A stretch of DNA of 64,000 bases, taken from NCBI RefSeq assembly GCF_003386535.1, contig NZ_QTTN01000033.1:19405-83404 (forward strand), read 5' to 3'. The position numbers and the translations under genes were made by a program. This DNA is from Paenibacillus taihuensis. GTDB lineage: Bacteria; Bacillota; Bacilli; Paenibacillales; Paenibacillaceae. This document shows positions 43,855-52,799 of the stretch, piece after piece. Positions within the stretch are counted from its first letter, which is position 1; each line of letters opens with the position of its first letter. A model generated the notes under the pieces. It searched no databases. It saw only the letters and a program-made list of their open reading frames with translations, and was not told the DNA's origin.

Positions 43855-44850
43855 TTAACGGATTTTGATTTGAACCTTGAGCAGCTCCGGATCCTTCGGC
43901 TTCGCGAGGAACGCAGGTGTTTCTTCCAGCGTGATGACCTTCGAGACGAGCGGTTCGAGCGCAATGCGGCCTTCCTTCACCCAGTCGAAAGCGGTGAGGA
44001 ACGTGTAGTTGATCGCCATCGAGCCGAGAATCGTCCAATCCTTGTGGTAGATATCGAACGGGTTCACCCGGATTGAGGCATCCTTCGGCGTGACTCCGAA
44101 TTGCAGATAGGTCGCCGTCTTGCCGAGGTAGGCGAACGCCTTCTCGATGACCGCCGGGATACCTGTCGCATCGACGACAACGTCAAAGGTCCGACCCGCA
44201 AGGCGCGATTGCTCGTTCACGAACACCGCTTCGGTTGCGCCGAGTGCAAGAGCCAGCTCCAGCTTGCGGCTCGATACGTCCACGACCGTCAAGCTCGAAG
44301 CGCCTAGACGTGACAAGGATTGCACCAGCTGCAGCCCCATCGCGCCCGCGCCGAAGAGCAGCACGGATTGTCCGGCTCTCATCTGCAGCCGGTTCATCGC
44401 GTGCACGACGCACGCCATCGGCTCGACGAAAGCAGCCGTCTCGAACGACATGTCGTCCGGAATCTTGACGACGTTGCGAGCAGGTACCGCTACATACTCC
44501 GCCATGCTGCCGTCTACGGTGTTGCCAAGCGCGCCCCAGTTCTCGCACTGATTGCCGCGGTTCGTCAGGCAGTAGCGGCATTTGCCGCAGAACAGCGACG
44601 GATCTGCCGTTACGCGATCGCCGATTGCGAAGCCTTCGACGCCTGCGCCAAGCTCGTGAATGACGCCGGAGAATTCATGCCCCGGAATGATCGGATACGG
44701 CGACAGAAACTCGCCTTCGAAGATATGAAAGTCTGTACCGCAGATGCCGACTTGAACGACCTCAATGACGACTTCCCCCGGCTTCGGCGCCGGGTACGGC
44801 ACCTCTTTGACAACTGCCACATGCGGTTGTTCCATGACTAATGCTTTCAT
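43855..44850 (-). CDS. Zinc-dependent sugar/polyol dehydrogenase (MDR family)
   Basis: A 331-residue dehydrogenase. The catalytic zinc motif is 'VGICGTDFHIF' with 'GHEFSGVIHELG', the structural zinc site is C-GKC-RYC-(7)-C, 'AAFVEPMACVVHAM' follows, and the NAD loop is 'LLFGAGAMGLQLVQ'. It is distantly similar to the enzyme at 9575 but not a close copy. In a locus predicted to release D-arabinose, oxidation to arabinonolactone or reduction to arabinitol are possible reactions; this is inference. AAAGGAG precedes the ATG. Confidence 0.9.
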   Translation of the reverse strand: MKALVMEQPHVAVVKEVPYPAPKPGEVVIEVVQVGICGTDFHIFEGEFLSPYPIIPGHEFSGVIHELGAGVEGFAIGDRVTADPSLFCGKCRYCLTNRGNQCENWGALGNTVDGSMAEYVAVPARNVVKIPDDMSFETAAFVEPMACVVHAMNRLQMRAGQSVLLFGAGAMGLQLVQSLSRLGASSLTVVDVSSRKLELALALGATEAVFVNEQSRLAGRTFDVVVDATGIPAVIEKAFAYLGKTATYLQFGVTPKDASIRVNPFDIYHKDWTILGSMAINYTFLTAFDWVKEGRIALEPLVSKVITLEETPAFLAKPKDPELLKVQIKIR

Positions 44851-44891
44851 TAGAAATCTCCTTTCAATTAAGTTTTTGCCAACGCTCCCGA

Positions 44892-45041
44892 GGGGGCGGA
44901 GCCCCCTTGGAAAGCGAAGGTTTTGCCACTAAGGTTTCTGGATCACGGAGCGCAGCACCGACATTTCGAATGAGAACGACTTTGGTCAAAGACCACGGGA
45001 GTGCTCATCGAAACTGTCGGGACGGAGCGAAGCACGATCCA
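44892..45041. other. Structured intergenic element between dehydrogenase and GH183 genes
   Basis: Two structures lie here. GGGGGC and GCCCCC (44892-44906) form a tight hairpin. Then 44939-45041 is bounded by TGGATC and GATCCA and holds inner arms CCGACATTTCGAATGAG (44958-44974) and CTCATCGAAACTGTCGG (45004-45020), which pair almost perfectly. No gene is present. It may be a small mobile (MITE-like) element or an RNA processing site within the operon. Confidence 0.45.
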
Positions 45042-45074
45042 TTAACCGCACTTGGCACATTAAACCGGAGTGCA

Positions 45075-47042
45075 TTAATTTTTAGCTACGCTAAAGTCAT
45101 CCGCTTGCAGCCAAGTATCACCGTCGGCCCATAAACCGGCGTATATCTCAACACTATGGTTGTTGCCGGAATTGAATGTCACCGTTTGCTGCGTATAGCT
45201 GCCGAGCGGGGTCGTCATATGGACCTCGTTCAGAACCGGACCGCCTCCGATCGCTCTCGCGCCGAAGTAGCCGTTATTCATGTTCGTCGAGGTTTTCACC
45301 CATCCCGTCAGCGTGTAGCTCGTATTCGGCACGACGCTGATTTCTTGCTTAACCGCGTTCCAGCCTGACGTATTTCTGACCCAGCTATTGTTCGCGCCGG
45401 AATGAGCGAAGCCGAGACCATGGTCAACGCCGGCATTGCCGTCGGCATACCATGGCGAAGTGAGGCTGTTCGTAGGCTGATTCTCGAAGCCAGCCTGACT
45501 GACCGCATTGTTGGTCTTCGTAAGGCTGACGTCGTCCATCTGAATCCACATATCCGCCGTCGCCCACAGACCGCAGTAAATTTCGGCAAAGGAATTGTTG
45601 CCCGAATTGAAATTAACGGTCAATTGCGTGTACGTGCCAAGCGAAGTGAAATGCGTCTCGCCCATGATCGGTCCGCCGCCAGGAACTCTAGCTCCGAACA
45701 AACCGTCGTTATTGTTGGCAGACGTCTTGATCCAGCCCGTCAGCGTGTAATTCGTATTCGGCTGTACGGCAATTTTCTGGATCAAAGCATTCCAGCCCGT
45801 GTTATTGCGCACGAAGCCGTTATCCTGTCCCGAGTGCGCGCTGCCGAGATTGCGGTCGATGCCGCCATTGCCCGTTGTGTACCAAGGCGCCATGACAGGC
45901 GTCGCATCCTGCGTCTCGAAGCCCGGCTCGGATACCAGGTTGTCGCCGAAGGAATCCGCATTCAGCGTCGCCTTCATGAGGAACGTGTTGTACGGCGTCC
46001 ACTGCGACATCACGAAATACATGTCGCTGCTGTTCGTGCTCCACGGATGGATGAAGGCATTGTACAGACCCGGGAAGTCCGCGCCTTTGGCGAGAATCTT
46101 CTCCCCGCTCCATGGTCCGGTAAGCGAACCGGCATCCCTCATGACGACAGCCTGCCGATCCTCATTCAAGTACGTCATAATGAAACGGTTGTAGAACGTG
46201 TTATACACGACGGATAATTCACCTGCTGAGCCGACTGCGACAGGCGATGCCAAGCCGCGGTCCGCGACCCAGCCGTTGCCGTCCCAGTAGCGCCAATCGC
46301 CGATGTTCAGCATGTTGTTCTGAGGAACGCGGGATAGATAGACATTGCCGAATCGGCCGTTCGGCGTCGAGTACATGTAGACGAAGCCGCCGTCCTTCAC
46401 GAACGCGCCCATCTGGAAGTTATCCGAATAGCTCGCATTGTTCATCCATTTGGCCGTCGATGACTTCGTCCAGTTCTGGCCGTTATCGTCCGAGTAAGCA
46501 AGGCCGGAGTAGTTCGTAATCCATTGACCCGCATTGCCCCAATGGCGCACGGACATGTAATGAATGTAGTGGCGCGTTCCGATCGTGACGCCTGCCGTAG
46601 GGATGACGGTCATCTCGTCGTTGTCGATCTTCTTGGAAGCCAGGAGCTCTTTGGCGTGACCCGGTGTATCCTGAATCATGGTCGAGAAGGTGAGACCGTC
46701 GGCGAGATTCGTATCCGACGACTTCGCGAGCACGTTGCTGCGCCAGCCGCTGCCTCCTCCGCCGTTGCCGGACCAGCCGGGGCCGAACGTGTCGCCGAAG
46801 AGCGCGAAGATTTCGCCGCCGCCTTTGTCCCACATGATGCCAAGGTCGGTGCCTTCCACTTGATAGTTGGAAGCGGTCTGGTTCGGATTCGGAATCGTCT
46901 CGCCGGCTGGCGTTGCTCCCGTTACCCTCGCGATCTTGACTGTTCCTGAAGGTGTAATCGCTCCGGCTGTTCCGGAGAAGCAGGTTGAGGCGACCATGAC
47001 GGCTGCCCCGAGCAAGTAAAGGGCTTTCTTCTTCTGGTACAT
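45075..47042 (-). CDS. Secreted DUF4185 (GH183-type) glycosidase with two C-terminal carbohydrate-binding modules
   Basis: About 655 residues. The signal peptide is about 28 residues and ends SGTAGA. A DUF4185 propeller covers about 35-370: 'EGTDLGIMWDKGGGEIFALF' and 'GDTFGPGW', 'IHYMSVRHWGNAGQW', 'NGRFGNVYLSRV', 'GELSVVYNTFYNRFIMTYLN'. Two repeats of about 140 residues follow (about 375-510 and 515-655) with matching 'NTGWNALIQKIAVQPNTNYT' and 'TSGWNAVKQEISVVPNTSYT', probably CBM4/9-like modules. DUF4185 enzymes have been shown to be endo-D-arabinanases (GH183). This one should act outside the cell, binding a polysaccharide and cutting it. The ATG at 47042 is chosen over a GTG four codons earlier, which is too close to AGGAGG. 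Confidence 0.82.
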   Translation of the reverse strand: MYQKKKALYLLGAAVMVASTCFSGTAGAITPSGTVKIARVTGATPAGETIPNPNQTASNYQVEGTDLGIMWDKGGGEIFALFGDTFGPGWSGNGGGGSGWRSNVLAKSSDTNLADGLTFSTMIQDTPGHAKELLASKKIDNDEMTVIPTAGVTIGTRHYIHYMSVRHWGNAGQWITNYSGLAYSDDNGQNWTKSSTAKWMNNASYSDNFQMGAFVKDGGFVYMYSTPNGRFGNVYLSRVPQNNMLNIGDWRYWDGNGWVADRGLASPVAVGSAGELSVVYNTFYNRFIMTYLNEDRQAVVMRDAGSLTGPWSGEKILAKGADFPGLYNAFIHPWSTNSSDMYFVMSQWTPYNTFLMKATLNADSFGDNLVSEPGFETQDATPVMAPWYTTGNGGIDRNLGSAHSGQDNGFVRNNTGWNALIQKIAVQPNTNYTLTGWIKTSANNNDGLFGARVPGGGPIMGETHFTSLGTYTQLTVNFNSGNNSFAEIYCGLWATADMWIQMDDVSLTKTNNAVSQAGFENQPTNSLTSPWYADGNAGVDHGLGFAHSGANNSWVRNTSGWNAVKQEISVVPNTSYTLTGWVKTSTNMNNGYFGARAIGGGPVLNEVHMTTPLGSYTQQTVTFNSGNNHSVEIYAGLWADGDTWLQADDFSVAKN

Positions 47043-47123
47043 GTTTACATCCACCCTCCTATGAATAGTGAGTTAATGATGCAGACTGTACGAATCCCTC
47101 CTCGTTCCCGATTGACGCCTCGC

Positions 47124-49358
47124 TTAGATGAGCTCTATCATCGCGACGCATCTGGCCGGAATATGTAACTTGACCTCGCCGAGCCCGGTTACGTCTAGGT
47201 CAAGCTGTTCCGCATGCTCCCCCGGTCCATAGAATCGGACCGTCACGCTTCCTTGCACCCGCTCCGCCCCTGGCAGCTCAGGCGCTAGCTTCATATTCAC
47301 TTCCTGAGCGGATTCGCTGACATTAGCGAAGAACAATCCGGTGCTCTCGTCCTTGTAGGACCACGCAGAATGAATGACCGCATCCACTTCAATTACGCCG
47401 GCATTGTTGTATTCAGGCGTGTCTTTGCCGTGATTATAATGGAACCAATCCAACTGGATTCGTGTGCTTTCGAATTCAAGCGGCCGCAGCATCCGGCCGT
47501 ACGCCCAATAGTTGTTCGCTGCGCCTATGCGGAGCTTCGCATACGCTCCCAGGTAAGCGGCGCGCTGCGTGGAGAACGCATATCCGCGCGCTTCGAACGG
47601 GTAATAGTGCTCCTCGGCTGCATTTTCCAAGCCGCCCAGCGATTCCATCGGGCTGTACTCGTAGTTCAGCTCGTACAGGCCGCCCCACAGGTACGTCCGG
47701 GCTACGGTGAAGAAATACAGCTGCCCGATCTCCTCCGTGAGCTTGCCCCAGCCGTCCATACGGACTGCGCCATATTCTTGATACACATAGGCGAACATCG
47801 GAATGAGCTCCGCATCGCCGGACTTCAATAGATCCCGCAGCGGCCATAGCTCCAGCGGAGCCGCGGGTTGACCGCCCGCACGCGCCTGATAATAATCGAT
47901 CAGGCCGAGCATCGTTTCGTTCATCATTTCGGTGCCCATCGGCACGTAACGGCCAGCGACTTCAGCCATTGCTGCCTTCGTATCGGCATAGTTCCGGCGG
48001 TAAGCTTCTTCAATCATTCGGCCAGCGCCAACCGGATGGCCATGTGAATCGTCCATGCAAATCTTGAGGATGTTGTTCGCGGAGATGTCGTAGTAGATCG
48101 CGTCGACATCGTTTACCCGCTGCAGCTCCGCATCGCGCCGCACATGGAAGTCATGCGCGTACGGGTGAGCCGGACATAGGAATGGGAATCGGTAAGCATC
48201 GATGCTCTTCTTGTTGTCGGGGAATTTCTGTGCAGCAGCCTTGCCTAACTCGCCGTCTGCACCTTCGAAGTGATAGAGATAGTCGAACTCGAATGGCGCA
48301 TATTTATCGCCAATCTCCTTCATATAAGCGAGATTCGCTTCATTGAAGCATGTCGGGAACCAGTCGTCGAAACCGCCGGGAACACCCTTATAGAACGTCT
48401 GCGGCGCATTCGTCCAGTCCGGTCCAAGCACATGAAACATAGGCGTTCCGATGGTTTCATGATAAGCCGCAAGCCAAGCCGTGCGGTCGGAGCCTGCATT
48501 GATGCCGAACGTCGAGACACCCATCTCCTTGTGCAGCCATTCATATGCAGCCGCTTCAGGACGATCGGCAAGCTTGCCTCCAGCACACCAAAGCTGCTTC
48601 TCCGCCCAACCTTTATACAGGTCCGCTGCTTCGTACCAATCGCGGCCTTCCGTCGGCTCGATCCGAATCGGATAAGGAGGATAGATTCCTTTACCCGGAC
48701 CCATGTCGAGACAGCCGTGAATGAAGGACGCTTCAAGCAAGCCGTTGTCATTCTTATAGAAGTTCAGCCATTTCGGATGCGCGTCCCCGTCTACAGCCGT
48801 AAAGTACAAGCCGCCTTGATTCAAGCCATAGTAAGTAAAGAACTGCATGGAAGCGCCGGAGAAGCTTTCCGGATACGGCATATACCGCAGCCCCTTGCCC
48901 CCGGCTTCAAAATGCTTCATCGGGTTATGTACCTTCACACCCGTTGCGAACGAGTGCGCCACATAATCGTTCAGGCCGTCTTCGGTGATCGCCTTGAAAT
49001 CGGGTAGAATCGGATACTCCAAGCTGAGCAGCCGCACCGTGGACCCATTGTCTGCCGAACAGCGAAACGCAGGTCCGCCGGCTCCTTCCGCTAGCGTAAT
49101 CTCGGCGCGTACCGAAACCCCGCTCTCCGTCTGCCATGAGAGGTAAGCGAGCTGGCCGCCAGCCTCGGATTGCTCCAAAGAGAAGCTGAACGAGGCGAAA
49201 TTCCCGCTCGCGCCTTCGTCCGTCTCGAGCCGGAAAGCATCGTTGCCGCCTTCGCCGGCTATATAGTCGATCCCGAGAACCGTGTCGCGCAGAGCGCGAA
49301 CCGCTCCGGTTTCCTCGCTCAGCTCCAGGCGTATTCTCTCGTTTTCAAGTACGATCAT
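47124..49358 (-). CDS. Large glycoside hydrolase-like protein (DUF6259-like TIM barrel)
   Basis: A 744-residue cytoplasmic protein. The N-terminal 250 residues are beta-rich and mutarotase-like ('IRLELSEETGAVRALRD'). A TIM-barrel-like centre follows with 'EMGVSTFGINAGSDRTAWLA', 'FEFDYLYHFEGADGELG' and 'VDAIYYDISANNILKICMDD'; Asp and Glu in these segments could be catalytic. A small beta domain ends it. I recall this pattern from DUF6259 proteins, which lack a firm activity and resemble GH101/GH129-like enzymes. It lies between the permease genes and the DUF4185-CBM gene and probably degrades imported oligosaccharides. Family assignment is moderate. Confidence 0.6.
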   Translation of the reverse strand: MIVLENERIRLELSEETGAVRALRDTVLGIDYIAGEGGNDAFRLETDEGASGNFASFSFSLEQSEAGGQLAYLSWQTESGVSVRAEITLAEGAGGPAFRCSADNGSTVRLLSLEYPILPDFKAITEDGLNDYVAHSFATGVKVHNPMKHFEAGGKGLRYMPYPESFSGASMQFFTYYGLNQGGLYFTAVDGDAHPKWLNFYKNDNGLLEASFIHGCLDMGPGKGIYPPYPIRIEPTEGRDWYEAADLYKGWAEKQLWCAGGKLADRPEAAAYEWLHKEMGVSTFGINAGSDRTAWLAAYHETIGTPMFHVLGPDWTNAPQTFYKGVPGGFDDWFPTCFNEANLAYMKEIGDKYAPFEFDYLYHFEGADGELGKAAAQKFPDNKKSIDAYRFPFLCPAHPYAHDFHVRRDAELQRVNDVDAIYYDISANNILKICMDDSHGHPVGAGRMIEEAYRRNYADTKAAMAEVAGRYVPMGTEMMNETMLGLIDYYQARAGGQPAAPLELWPLRDLLKSGDAELIPMFAYVYQEYGAVRMDGWGKLTEEIGQLYFFTVARTYLWGGLYELNYEYSPMESLGGLENAAEEHYYPFEARGYAFSTQRAAYLGAYAKLRIGAANNYWAYGRMLRPLEFESTRIQLDWFHYNHGKDTPEYNNAGVIEVDAVIHSAWSYKDESTGLFFANVSESAQEVNMKLAPELPGAERVQGSVTVRFYGPGEHAEQLDLDVTGLGEVKLHIPARCVAMIELI

Positions 49359-49371
49359 GCGAAAGACCCTC

Positions 49372-50196
49372 CTATTTCAAACCGGATATTTTGATACCCG
49401 AAATGATATACTTCTGGAAAATCAGGAACAGCACAATGGTCGGCAGCGCGGACAGCGTCGAGCCGGCCATCAGCATGCCCATCTCCGAGGTGCGCTCGGA
49501 ACGGAATGTTGCGAGGTACTGCATAATTTGGTACAGATCCGGATTCGTAATCGTCATCGTCGGCCAGACGAACGAGTTCCAGTAACCGAGATACGAGCCG
49601 ATCCCTACAATAACGAACACCGGGTACGACATCGGCAGAAATATGCTGGTGAAAATACGAATTCTGCCTGCTCCGTCAATCAGCGCCGCTTCTTCAAGCG
49701 CGAGCGGAATGTTCAGATAGAACTGGCGAATGAAGAACATCGCGCCTGCAGAAGCAATGCCCGGCAGGATGAGTACCCCGAACGTATCGAGCATCCCGAG
49801 CTTGTTCACGACGATAAAGGAAGTGAGCAGAATCGCCATGCCTGGGATGAACATCGTAATGATGACATAGAGCCACATGATCGATTTAAAGCGGAATTCC
49901 AGTCTCGCGAAGACATAAGCTGCAGCCGAGTTGACCAGCAAGCTCAGCACCGCAAACACGACTGCTCCGCCGAAGGTCGTCAGCATCGCCTTCTGGAACG
50001 CGGTATCCTTCAAAATATCGACGTAGTTCGTAATGAGCCACTGCTTCGGAAAGAACCGAAACGGGGTGGACAGCACCTCGGTCTTCTCCTTGAATCCTGC
50101 GATGATGACCCAAGCAAGTGGAAACAAGGCCAGAATGGTGAAGAACGCGGCAATGGCGGTCATCACTGTTTTTTGAAGCGTTAGTTTGGCTTGCAT
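49372..50196 (-). CDS. Carbohydrate ABC transporter permease, MalG type
   Basis: A 274-residue permease with six membrane segments and the EAA loop 'LEEAALIDGAGRIRIFTSIF' (about 172-191). It is 24 bases after the MalF-type partner. No ATPase gene lies in this operon, so a shared MsmK/UgpC-like ATPase is expected. Confidence 0.93.
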   Translation of the reverse strand: MQAKLTLQKTVMTAIAAFFTILALFPLAWVIIAGFKEKTEVLSTPFRFFPKQWLITNYVDILKDTAFQKAMLTTFGGAVVFAVLSLLVNSAAAYVFARLEFRFKSIMWLYVIITMFIPGMAILLTSFIVVNKLGMLDTFGVLILPGIASAGAMFFIRQFYLNIPLALEEAALIDGAGRIRIFTSIFLPMSYPVFVIVGIGSYLGYWNSFVWPTMTITNPDLYQIMQYLATFRSERTSEMGMLMAGSTLSALPTIVLFLIFQKYIISGIKISGLK

Positions 50197-50220
50197 ATCC
50201 TTGACTCCTCTCCCGGCTCT

Positions 50221-51108
50221 TTAACCGTCGATTGCTTTCTCCGAGTTCAGCACTTTAAAAATAATGGCCGAAATACTGCCCAGCACCACAAACAGCAGCA
50301 GCGATGCAGCAATCGAGTTGCCGACCATGACGTCGTTGCGGAAGTGGTTCAGAATGTACAAGTTCGGCGTGGTCGTCTTATCCAGCGGACCGCCGCCTGT
50401 CATAACAAGCGACAGCTCATACTGCGAGATGCTCGCCGTGAAGCCGGTAACCGTTAAGTACAGGACGATATTCTTCATCAGCGGCACCGTGATGAACCAC
50501 ATTTTCTGCCATGTGCCTGCGCCTTCCAGATCAGCTGCTTCATAGTAGCTTTCCGGAATGTCATGCAAGCCTGCAAGCATAATTAACGTCGTTAAGCCGA
50601 AGCCCAGCCAGATTGCCGGTACGGCAATACTCGGCAGCGCCGTCTTCACGTCAGCCAGCCAAGCGCGCGGCTCGGCTCCGAACCAGCCAAGGATGTAGTT
50701 CGCGAGACCGCCCATGTAGTCATAGATAAACACGAAGATAATCGAAGCGACGATACCAGAGATAATCGTAGGAATGTAGATCGAGGTCTTCACGAAGCTT
50801 GCGCCCCGGCTCTTCATCCCTTTAATGATGTTAGCGAATAGGAACGAGATCACCATCGATGCCGGAACGACCATCAACGTGAACTTGATGCCGACCCAAA
50901 CGGCGTTCAGGAACAAATCGTCCTCCAGGACGAATTTGAAATTGTCGAAGCCAACAAAAACAGAAGGCTGATAGAAGCTCCAGTTATAGAAGCTGACCTT
51001 CAGCGAGTAGATGAATGGAATGACGACGAAGATCGTCAACAGGATTACGATAGGAGCTAGAAGTAGATAGGCAACGCCATTGTCTTGCCGATAATTTTTC
51101 TTGAACAT
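50221..51108 (-). CDS. Carbohydrate ABC transporter permease, MalF type
   Basis: A 295-residue permease with six membrane segments and the EAA loop 'YEAADLEGAGTWQKMWFITV' (about 185-204). It follows the receptor gene with a strong hairpin in between and pairs with the MalG-type permease downstream. Confidence 0.93.
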   Translation of the reverse strand: MFKKNYRQDNGVAYLLLAPIVILLTIFVVIPFIYSLKVSFYNWSFYQPSVFVGFDNFKFVLEDDLFLNAVWVGIKFTLMVVPASMVISFLFANIIKGMKSRGASFVKTSIYIPTIISGIVASIIFVFIYDYMGGLANYILGWFGAEPRAWLADVKTALPSIAVPAIWLGFGLTTLIMLAGLHDIPESYYEAADLEGAGTWQKMWFITVPLMKNIVLYLTVTGFTASISQYELSLVMTGGGPLDKTTTPNLYILNHFRNDVMVGNSIAASLLLFVVLGSISAIIFKVLNSEKAIDG

Positions 51109-51149
51109 AAGCCGCTCACCGCCGCCTCAATGTTTAGGAGTAAAAGGGA

Positions 51150-51174
51150 CCGGGGGCTTGCCCGCCGCCCCCGG
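51150..51174 (-). terminator. Intercistronic GC-rich hairpin after the receptor gene
   Basis: CCGGGGGC and GCCCCCGG pair across a 9-base loop, followed on the minus strand by UCCCUUUUAC. It takes the same place, between receptor and permease, as the hairpin at 31247 and probably sets their ratio. Confidence 0.65.
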
Positions 51175-51189
51175 AATTCTTCATTATGG

Positions 51190-52662
51190 TTACTGTGCTG
51201 CCGCTTGCTTCGGATTCGTGCCGGCAAGCTTCGATTTTGCAATAAAGTCGTTGATGTCCTTCTCTGCTTTCTCAAGCGCCTTCTCGGGATCTGTACCCTT
51301 CATAGCGGATTCGATCGCTGTCGATACGGCCATGGAGACATCCCATGGATAGATAGGCTCTGCTTTGGAGAATGGAATCACTTTCTCCGCGATCAGTGCA
51401 CGCCATGGATCCTGCGATGCAGCCGGATCGGCTTTCATTGCTTCGTCAACCGATTTACGCGGCGAGAACTTCGAGAATTGCGCTGTTTTGAAGAAGTCGA
51501 TCATGACGTTCGGGTCTCCGCCGAGCAGGTAGCTGATGAACGCTGCCGACTCTTTCGGATGCTTGGATTTGCCGTCTACGACAAGGGACCAGCCGCCGAG
51601 CGTTGCTGTTGTCGTCGATGGATCGCCGTTCTGCGAAGGCATTGGCGCTACGCCGATTTTGTCCAGCATGTTCTTAAAGTCGTTGCGGTATTGGCCGATT
51701 GCCCACGAACCGCTAATTTCCTGCGCCACTTTGCCTTGACCGAACGGAGATGCATCTGCGTAGCCTGCGAGTGCCTGCTTCGGCATAATGCCTGCTTTGT
51801 ACGCGTCCGCGTAGAAGTTGATAACCGCTCTGTAGCCGTCGTTATTGATATCTGCTTTGGACCAGTCGTCCGTCAGTGCCAGGTGACCAGCCGCGCCGTA
51901 TTGCAGGCCCCATGAGGACCATCCGAGATCCCCTGCGGTTTGACCTGTTGCCAGACCGAAGATGCCTTTCTGCGTCAGCTTCTTGCCGTTGTCGATCAGC
52001 TCTTGCCAAGTCGTTGGCGGCTTCTCTGGATCAAGGCCGGCTGCTGTATACAGGTCCTTCCGGTAGTACAGAACTGCCGAAGGCTCAACGAGCATCGGAT
52101 ACGCGTAGTACTTGTCGCCAACCGATACGAAATCTTTGATATTGTCGTAGAGATCGTCGTATTGAGCGCCGTCGATCAGATCATTCAGCGGTTGAATTTG
52201 CGAAAGCTTCGCAGCGTTCGCGATTCCGCCGTAGTTCATGGTGTAGAAGTCCGGCGCCTTGCCAGCTGCTTGAGCAGCCTTCAGCTTCTGTGCCCAAGCG
52301 TCGCCTGGCACGATTTGGAGCTTCACTTCGATTTGATCTTGGGATTTGTTGAACTCGGCAACCCACTTCTTGAACCAGTTGTCTGTCGTCTCTTCGAACT
52401 TGTTCGCCCAGAATTCAACCGTTACTTTCTCCGCAGGCGCCGCCGTATTGCCGCCGTTATTCGCAGCTGCGTTCGAGTCCGTGCTGTTGCTGCTGCTGTT
52501 ATCAGCCGCTGCATTGGACGTGCTGTTATTTGTGCTGTTCGAGCTGTTGGAAGTGTTCGAGCTGTCATTGCTGCTGCCACAAGCTGTCAAAGCGATCGAG
52601 GATACTAACATAACAGAAAGCAGTGCCGTACTGATTTTCATTTTCCCCTGTTTTGGCTGCAT
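51190..52662 (-). CDS. Lipoprotein sugar-binding receptor of ABC importer
   Basis: A 490-residue family 1 solute-binding protein. The lipobox is LTAC (near residue 27), followed by an Asn/Ser/Thr/Ala linker of about 50 residues. The binding domain contains 'VTVEFWANKFEETTDNWFKK', 'APDFYTMNYGGIAN' and 'EISGSWAIGQYRNDF'. GGGAGG lies 9 bases before the ATG at 52662. It should catch the oligosaccharides released by the surface GH183/GH172 enzymes encoded in the same operon. Confidence 0.93.
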   Translation of the reverse strand: MQPKQGKMKISTALLSVMLVSSIALTACGSSNDSSNTSNSSNSTNNSTSNAAADNSSSNSTDSNAAANNGGNTAAPAEKVTVEFWANKFEETTDNWFKKWVAEFNKSQDQIEVKLQIVPGDAWAQKLKAAQAAGKAPDFYTMNYGGIANAAKLSQIQPLNDLIDGAQYDDLYDNIKDFVSVGDKYYAYPMLVEPSAVLYYRKDLYTAAGLDPEKPPTTWQELIDNGKKLTQKGIFGLATGQTAGDLGWSSWGLQYGAAGHLALTDDWSKADINNDGYRAVINFYADAYKAGIMPKQALAGYADASPFGQGKVAQEISGSWAIGQYRNDFKNMLDKIGVAPMPSQNGDPSTTTATLGGWSLVVDGKSKHPKESAAFISYLLGGDPNVMIDFFKTAQFSKFSPRKSVDEAMKADPAASQDPWRALIAEKVIPFSKAEPIYPWDVSMAVSTAIESAMKGTDPEKALEKAEKDINDFIAKSKLAGTNPKQAAAQ

Positions 52663-52799
52663 GCTTTAAAGCCTCCCTTTTTGTGAGAAGAAACTTACTT
52701 TGCCGCTTACCGACAGCTCCGCCGTTCCTTCTTTGGACATGCTATTTAAACGCTTCATGCGCTTAAACCATATGGTAGAACTCGAATGTGAATCCGCTT

